DNA of 64,000 nucleotides from Prostheceraeus crozeri (Eukaryota > Platyhelminthes > Polycladida > Euryleptidae), in the NCBI GenBank assembly GCA_907163375.1, contig CAJQUW010006111.1:304001-368000 (forward strand). The letters are read 5' to 3'. Under the pieces are notes generated by a model. That model was given only the letters and a program-made list of their open reading frames with translations, ran no database searches and was not told the DNA's origin. Both the position numbers and the translations under genes were made by a program. Below are positions 58,883 through 64,000 of the stretch, piece by piece (within the stretch, counting starts at the first letter, position 1; the number at the start of each line of letters is the position of its first letter).

Positions 58883-60202
58883 TACAGATTGTTTCATAAA
58901 AAATGGATCACCCTTAAACATCGCCTTAACTTCAACTTTGTCTAACTCCGCCAAACTTGAACGAATTTCTCTGAAATTTGGAAGATATGTCAGTTGCGCT
59001 TACTAATATCATTGTTGGAAATTTCAAGCATGAATATTGAGTTGTTTTCCTGTTATTGATAAAAAAGTAGTAGATAATTTGATCTTCATTTAGCAATGTT
59101 ACACAAAATCATACCTCACTCTTATAAAATTACATTTGTTTCCTTTGTTATGTAATATGTTGTTCTACAAGTCAAAAGCTATCAAGCAAAACAAAAATAA
59201 AGAAAATCGGTCAATCAGAGCCAGTATAGCACCATTATTCATCAACAATAATGTAACTGCTACATGTGATTAACTGGACTTCATGTTCCATAGCTTCCTG
59301 ACTTCGTTGCGGTGGTGTTGGCAGGACTCCTGATTGCTTTCAGCTAGAAATCTATCTCTTACCGGTTGAAAACAATACAAAGCACAAATGAATAATAACG
59401 AGATCGCATTCACAAAAGGCAATTCACAAAAGAGGGCTCTGGCCGTCCACGCAAAACATCCAAAAGTAGAGACCGCCTAATTTTGAGATTTGTTAAAGTT
59501 GATCCAAGTCTCTCGTTAACTGAGATGGCTGCACTAGACTTTTACACTAGACATTTACATCGTCCTCGGGTACAAGGTGGTGCGACTCTACTGATTTTGG
59601 CTGGCATTTGGACCAATGGCCGCTCTGAACTTCACATACAGCAAGGAACCATGAATTCTGAACGCTGTGTGAATGTTTTACGAATGAACATTGGCCAAAT
59701 GACAGATCAACTTGGTGATCCATCGACTTGGTTATTTATGGATGATAATGCTACGTGCCACAGGAGTAGTAGAGTCAACTTATGCAAGTCTCAATTATGG
59801 CTTAGGACATTATCTTGGCCAGCTCGTTCTCCTGATCTGAATCCCATAGAAAATGAATGGAGTATTCTAAAACGTAACGTTCGTCGTTCACTGCTACCTA
59901 CAGATGGCGTATCACAACTTACGTCACTGTTAAAAAGAGAGGGGAGAAAGTTAGTTCAGTCAAAAATAAACGATATCATCGAATCAATGCCTAGATGAAT
60001 TGGTAATGTCATTGACAATAAGGGTAGGGCCACAAAATATTAGCTTCTTAAGAACCGTTACTGTATCATAGCTTATCAGATTATATAAGGACATTTAAAT
60101 ATATTAGGGACATGAAATAACATAAAAAATGCTTTCTGTATCATACTTATGTTTTATTTAGTCAAATTTTAGGATGATCCACTTTTTATGAAACGGACTG
60201 TA
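58883..60202 (+). mobile_element. Tc1-like DNA transposon, copy 2 (internally deleted)
   Basis: The element spans 58885-60200 (1316 bp), with TA on both sides (58883-58884, 60201-60202). The termini are the same as in copy 1 and the ends are nearly identical to it. Two internal deletions relative to copy 1 remove most of the DNA-binding half and the first catalytic Asp. It is non-autonomous. Confidence 0.95.
59483..59998 (+). pseudogene. Tc1-like transposase, deleted copy
   Basis: An open frame of about 171 codons, without an ATG at its start. It keeps FVKVDPSLSLTEMAALD from the N-terminal half, then jumps by deletion to RHLHRPRVQGGATLLI. The second Asp (FMDDNATCH) and the Glu (SPDLNPIENEW) remain, 34 residues apart, but WSDEA is gone. 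The frame ends at a TGA after ESMPR where Arg is expected, and IGNVIDNKGRATKY follows in frame. It retains the 33 bp missing from copy 1. Confidence 0.9.
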
Positions 60203-60233
60203 CCATTGAACAAAGTTTCAATATTGCAACCAC

Positions 60234-60424
60234 GTAATTAAATATTTTGTTTATCTGCTTCGGTTTGCTAGAAGTGTGATTAATACGAAATCGACGACAC
60301 ACACACAGGAACCCTATTATGTGGGCAAAAAGAAATTCCTAATACTTTACAGAAATAGGAAAAAAAGTCGTGCGTCGCTTGCGGATTAATTCCTTCGGAT
60401 TCGAAGAATTCAGATCATTGGGCA
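60234..60424 (-). repeat. R1 dispersed repeat, copy C
   Basis: The complement reads cccaatgatctgaattcttc, gcgacgcacgact, cctatttctgtaaagtatta, tttgcccacataatagg, taatcacacttctagcaaac and aaacaaaatatttaatt, as in copies A and B. It is followed directly by the Penelope-like fossil on the right and the Tc1 copy on the left. Confidence 0.7.
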
Positions 60425-61092
60425 CATTATCTGAGCTTTTGAATACAGCAAATAGAGTTAGCAACGATATTAAATTCACTCAAGAAGACATGACAGATGA
60501 CACGATTCCCTTCCTTGATCTGATGGTATTTTTGGTTGATGGTAAATTTGAGACTGGTCTTTATGTTGAAGATGTTAACTCAGGTTGTACTATCCCATGG
60601 ACGTCTCATCATCCACGGTTTTTGAAGCGCAATATTGTTTTTAATGAATTCTTACTAGTTAAGTGGCTGTGCTCTACTTCTACGTTGACTACTAGTGGTA
60701 TCCAGCTTATTGAAAGGAAATTCATGGGTAATGGTTATCCTATTTTCTTCATCAAATCCATTTGTGATGAAGTTTTCCTAAATGGTCCGAAATCAAGAGA
60801 GGACTCTAATAATCAGAACAAGTACATTTCTTTGTCCTTTGTTAGTGATTCCAATTGCAGACAGTTGACTAGTCTTGTTCGCCGCACTGGTTTGTCAGAT
60901 GATTTGAAGCTGGTCTTCACTTCGAAATCTATGAAGTCTATTGTGCGGCGGCCGCAAACAGTTAAGAGCTGTGATGTCTCTAATTGCCAATTCTGTCAAT
61001 AATGCGTTTCCAAAAGTCCGATATCTTGTCAGGGGAGGAATATTGTTTACCTAATCACCTGCAATATTTGCAATGAAAAGTATGTGGGGGAA

Positions 61093-62112
61093 TCAAAGAG
61101 ACAAATACTCACTTGCCTTAAGGCGCGTGTACACAGGCGAGAAGACGGTCGCGAGTTTTTGATGCGAGTAGTTGCATGGCTGCATGACATGTTCATCACG
61201 TGATCTGCAGGCCGCAACTAGTCCAAGAGAACCAGTGACAGCATGTTCATTATTGATTGCAAACCCCATTACATTTATTGCATGAGATGTGCGACATCGA
61301 CGTGGTGGCGGCAGCAATCGTTGTGGCAATTGCTGCAAAGAAGCGCAGATGTGCAAGGAGGAGAAGATCTTGTTGGGTGCGAGAAGCTCATCCAGCTTCT
61401 CATCTGCCTTTCTCTTCTTGACGTTCACCTTCTCGTCTTTATAATCTTCCTAGAAATAATAAAAGAACTTAGAATATCGGCAAATTTTCCAGCCTACAGG
61501 CAGTACGAGATACATGTACCTGTAGACCTACCACATAAATGCACAGACACAGTTAACGCTGGTCCTCACTGGTAGTAGCTTTATAGACGGCGGCATTTTT
61601 GTCATGTGCGATAATATATCAGAACTATAAAACAGTAAAACTGCACCAGTGAGAATCAGAATTCATTGTATAATATATCCTGGTGTATAAGAATTACATA
61701 CTGCTATATATACGTGGAATAAGATTACATGTATATGTCCGCTATGACGTACCTTCTTATCCATATTCGACTTGCTTGATTTGGCCTCCACAACATATCT
61801 CAAGAAATCCAACGATTGGAAATGCTGCCACTGGTTCTTTGAGCTGCTGCTACCCGACTATTTCCTCTCTTCCTTCCTCCGCTCACTGGTGTATTGGCTC
61901 CGAAGATTGTGGATTTTCCGAGATATCTCCTTCGTAGTTGTCCCCTCGAATTCAGCTGCAATTGAAGCCAATGCATCGTCTTTTGAATTCCTGTCCCTAT
62001 ATTCGTTGGCGAAAATATCCCATAGACAAGACTCTTGTCGGTACAATCCAATCAGCTTTTCAGCATCTTCCGGGCTCCACTCCTTCTTTCCTATCTCTTC
62101 TTCGGATGTCAT
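61093..62112 (-). pseudogene. MADF-domain protein of a Harbinger element (two exons)
   Basis: Exon 1 runs from ATG 62112 to 61753. MADF core: EWSPEDAEKLIGLYRQ, CLWDIFANEYRDRNSKDDAL, then TTTKEISRKIHNLRSQY, which is the W-x-E...LI-LY...LWD...Y-DR...KIHNLR pattern. Then SKNQWQHFQSLDFLRY and SKSNMDKK. The donor aag/gtacgt follows at 61752. Exon 2 begins after ttatttctag at 61449 in phase 0 (EDYKDEKVNVKKRKADEKL) and stays open to 61093, running into the element's terminus, so its true end is uncertain. An in-frame TAG lies at 61858-61860 after ERRKEERK. MADF proteins bind DNA; in Harbinger elements Myb/MADF partners help transposase reach the nucleus and termini. Confidence 0.75.
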
Positions 62113-62476
62113 TGTCTTCTCTTCCCTCGCTTGAAGTTGCGTCCAGTTCGACAGCTGAAAACCTCTAGCTCCGTTTATAGCTGCTTTGATTGATGACTTC
62201 TCTCATATGGTCTTGATTTGATCTCCAGACTCAATCGCACACTGCAGTGTCGAATCCTATTGCACTGTGACAGAAGAAATGGATGTATGTCAAGGTCATA
62301 CGAAAACGTGGTTGTCTTCTCTCAATCCCTGTTACATTGAATGCAACTGCTTGCATGCAAGAGCTGGCTGAGGGTAAAGCAAAATCTGTCATTTCCTGGA
62401 ACCTCAAAATAAAGATCGTCTATTGGTTGAATCACAACTTCTCGCGTGCAAAAGTCGCCTGTGGACACGCGCATTA
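61118..62476. mobile_element. PIF/Harbinger-type element carrying a MADF-domain gene
   Basis: The element spans 61121-62473 (1353 bp), flanked by TTA (61118-61120, 62474-62476), the 3-bp duplication typical of PIF/Harbinger. Termini aggcgcgtgtacacaggcga and complement tgcgcgtgtccacaggcga. It encodes only an accessory MADF protein on the minus strand; no DDE transposase is present. It is inserted in the GIY-YIG part of the Penelope-like fossil. Confidence 0.8.
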
Positions 62477-62983
62477 AAGGGAATCAAAGAGACAAATACG
62501 CACTCGCTTTAGAGAACATTGCTCGCGAGCTAATTCCGCAGTATTTCAGTATCTTGCTCTTCATAATTAAGTGTCAATTAATAACATTTCCTGGACAATT
62601 TTACATAGCAATTTAATGAATGACAGTCTTCGCCGCAGGGTCGAGGCGAGTGAAATTCAGCGCCTCAGCCCTGCTCTCAACACCATGTTGTTGTAAATTC
62701 ATTTCTCTTGCTCATGACTAGGGGCCGTATGCTGAAAGTCACCCTTCACTTTCCCTTAACTTTCACTTCGTCTTCACTTCGGAAAGTATCACTTTCACTC
62801 ACTTTGCGAAGTGCTGGCAACAAGGGAATTCCAATGACTAATCTTAGCCACACCTCTCATCAGCCAATTGCAGTGCACGCACGTGACTTATTTATCGACT
62901 TAAACCCCTGTCATCCCTTGTATAGCGATTTAAATGTTGATTGCTACATTTACGTGCAGATTCTGCTAGTGACCTCCTTTGAA

Positions 62984-63700
62984 ATGAAGTCTGCCAAAAG
63001 AATGAAGCCATTATCAGCGAGTGAACACAATCTATTGATGGGATTAGTGGATAAGAATAAAGATGTAATAGAGAGCAAGAAGAACGATACTCGATCTATT
63101 GAGAACAAACAGAAATGTTGGGATGTCATCGCGAAGGAGTTTTCAGCATCCCCGGGAACTCAAAAAAAGGATGCTCAACAGCTCAAGAAGTGCTGGGAAA
63201 ACATGAAAGCAAAAGCTAAGAAAGCAGTGACAAAGACATGAGAAGCATGAAAGAATTCGAATCGCAGATCGATGAAACAACAGAGAAAATAAACGTCATG
63301 ATTCCCGAGCAGTTGCATCCATTATCAAATCCATGCAATATGATGACGTTGAAATGCACGCGAATAAAGAAAATGCTATTTTTCTGGTATCTAAGTGTAA
63401 TATCTCCAATACAATCCACCACGACAAACAAAGTGTTGATGACTCTGTGACTGAGACACATATGACACTTACTCGTGAAACCCTTTTGATGAAGAAGAAA
63501 ACAAGTAACCGTACTGTGGATGCTTCCGAATTCTCCGAAGCAAAAGATCATATAGTAAAACACTCAGAAGAAGAACATTAAAGAAAAATGGAGTTATTGA
63601 ACCTTCAAATCCAAAACACGAAGGAGACCAACGAAAAGCAGATGAAGCTATTGGATATTCAAATACAATTATCTCAAATGCAATTACATTCGGCTTCTAA
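62984..63700 (+). pseudogene. Myb/SANT-like accessory protein of a Harbinger element
   Basis: From ATG 62984: MKSAKRMKPLSASEHNLLMG, LVDKNKDVIESKKND, then ENKQKCWDVIAKEFSAS, QLKKCWENMKAKAKKAV. The three-helix trihelix/SANT-like pattern (E...LL-LV...K...W-x-x-IA...F...QL-x-x-W-x-N-x-K) is that of Harbinger Myb-like proteins such as the NAIF1/MSANTD group. The first frame stops at 63241. Similarity continues in a second frame (MIPEQLHPLSNP, 63298-63336) and a third (DDVEMHANKENAIFLVSK, from 63340). A TAA at 63579-63581 interrupts that last frame before a coiled-coil-like tail (ELLNLQIQNTKETNEKQMK). Two shifts and one stop: a dead gene. Confidence 0.75.
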
Positions 63701-63701
63701 A

Positions 63702-64000
63702 AATTTAACATTTTGCATAGTATGTGAGATTTTGTCAGCTTTTAACCAAAAAAAGTTTAACTCAAGTTGTTTGATGCTTTTGAATTCTCATGGAGTTTAG
63801 AATAAAATCGACGTTTCATAATACAGGTGAACAATAAGGAAATTACAAATAAATAATTTTGCATTAAACTATTTAAAAACATTTATTTCTATTCATCCAT
63901 TTACTTATTCAACCATTATCAATTTATTACCTGCAGTAACAATTAATCTACAATATGCTGACAATAACTTAATACACTTCTATATCTCAAAATGTCATGT
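63702..64000. other. AT-rich right edge, no gene seen
   Basis: Probably the interior of the second Harbinger element. Nothing further is recognisable. Confidence 0.4.

Larger units (their letters stand above)
60425..62696 (+). mobile_element. Penelope-like retroelement fossil with GIY-YIG domain, split by a Harbinger element
   Basis: The C-terminal half of a Penelope-like protein. Reverse transcriptase end: FLDLMVFLVDGKFETGLY, then SHHPRFLKRNIVFNEFLL and NGYPIFFIK. A Cys-rich link follows (CDVSNCQFC), then the GIY-YIG endonuclease start (NIVYLITCNICNEKYVGESK). A Harbinger element occupies 61121-62473. On its far side the domain continues (RQIRTRFREHCSRANSAVF and LRRRVEASEIQRLSPALN). It is broken (two or three breaks besides the insertion) and 5' truncated. 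Penelope-like enzymes nick DNA with GIY-YIG and prime reverse transcription there. Confidence 0.8.
62721..64000 (+). mobile_element. second Harbinger-type element, left end; runs past the window
   Basis: ggggccgtatgctgaaagtc at 62721 looks like a Harbinger terminus, preceded by cta as a possible 3-bp duplication. It starts 24 bp after the Penelope-like stop. It is followed by repeated cacttt/ctttcac motifs and a Myb/SANT-like gene. The right end is outside the window, so this boundary is provisional. Confidence 0.5.

Noticed and set aside
61243-61575. 110-codon plus-strand frame
   Set aside because: Antisense shadow of the MADF gene's second exon and intron.

Overview
The window is nuclear DNA from an animal. 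It has spliced host exons, polyadenylation signals, a long satellite, and dense, mostly broken eukaryotic transposons (hAT, Tc1/mariner, PIF/Harbinger, piggyBac-like, LINE, Penelope-like, integrase-bearing). The PIG-H exon, the secreted thyroglobulin type-1 proteins and the transposon mix suggest an invertebrate, perhaps a marine deuterostome such as an echinoderm. That placement is inference; nothing here fixes the species. The DNA is AT-rich and gene-poor.

Region by region: 1-16.94 kb is one uninterrupted satellite of an 81-bp unit, about 209 copies, running off the left edge and organised into higher-order blocks of 23 to 52 units. 17-28.8 kb is non-coding DNA with a foldback repeat, two hAT-type MITEs with target duplications (18.8-19.3 and 20.3-21.4 kb), a Harbinger remnant with the N-terminal part of a HARBI1-like transposase (24.1-26.0 kb), a BED-finger hAT transposase fragment (26.3 kb) and a second foldback. 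28.86-30.48 kb is a nearly complete Tc1-like element. 31.17-31.60 kb is a small intronless secreted-protein gene. 34.2-34.66 kb is a tandem array of a tRNA-like 79-bp unit. 35.6-38.6 kb is a nest of transposons ending 38 bp before the last exon of PIGH (38.62-38.92 kb). 40.5-41.7 kb is a Penelope-like fossil, 42.3-42.6 kb a piggyBac-like remnant, and 42.9-44.05 kb a gypsy-type integrase fossil, possibly Ginger1. 44.3-48.3 kb is a CR1/Jockey-type LINE split by a 1.85-kb long-inverted-repeat transposon at a TA. 49.5-57.6 kb holds several MITEs and hairpins. 57.85-58.39 kb is a second thyroglobulin-type gene on the minus strand, paralogous to the 31-kb gene. 58.9-60.2 kb is a second, internally deleted Tc1 copy. 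60.4-62.7 kb is a Penelope-like GIY-YIG fossil interrupted by a Harbinger element that carries a MADF-domain gene. From 62.72 kb to the right edge is another Harbinger element with a decayed Myb/SANT-like gene.

The only convincing host genes are the two thyroglobulin type-1 paralogues and the PIGH terminal exon. The paralogues share coding sequence, TATA-to-start spacing and a roughly 85-bp upstream block, which suggests co-inherited regulation. The 31-kb copy has lost one disulfide pair and most of its second domain. The rest is best read as layered transposon insertions, and their order can be worked out from who interrupts whom.
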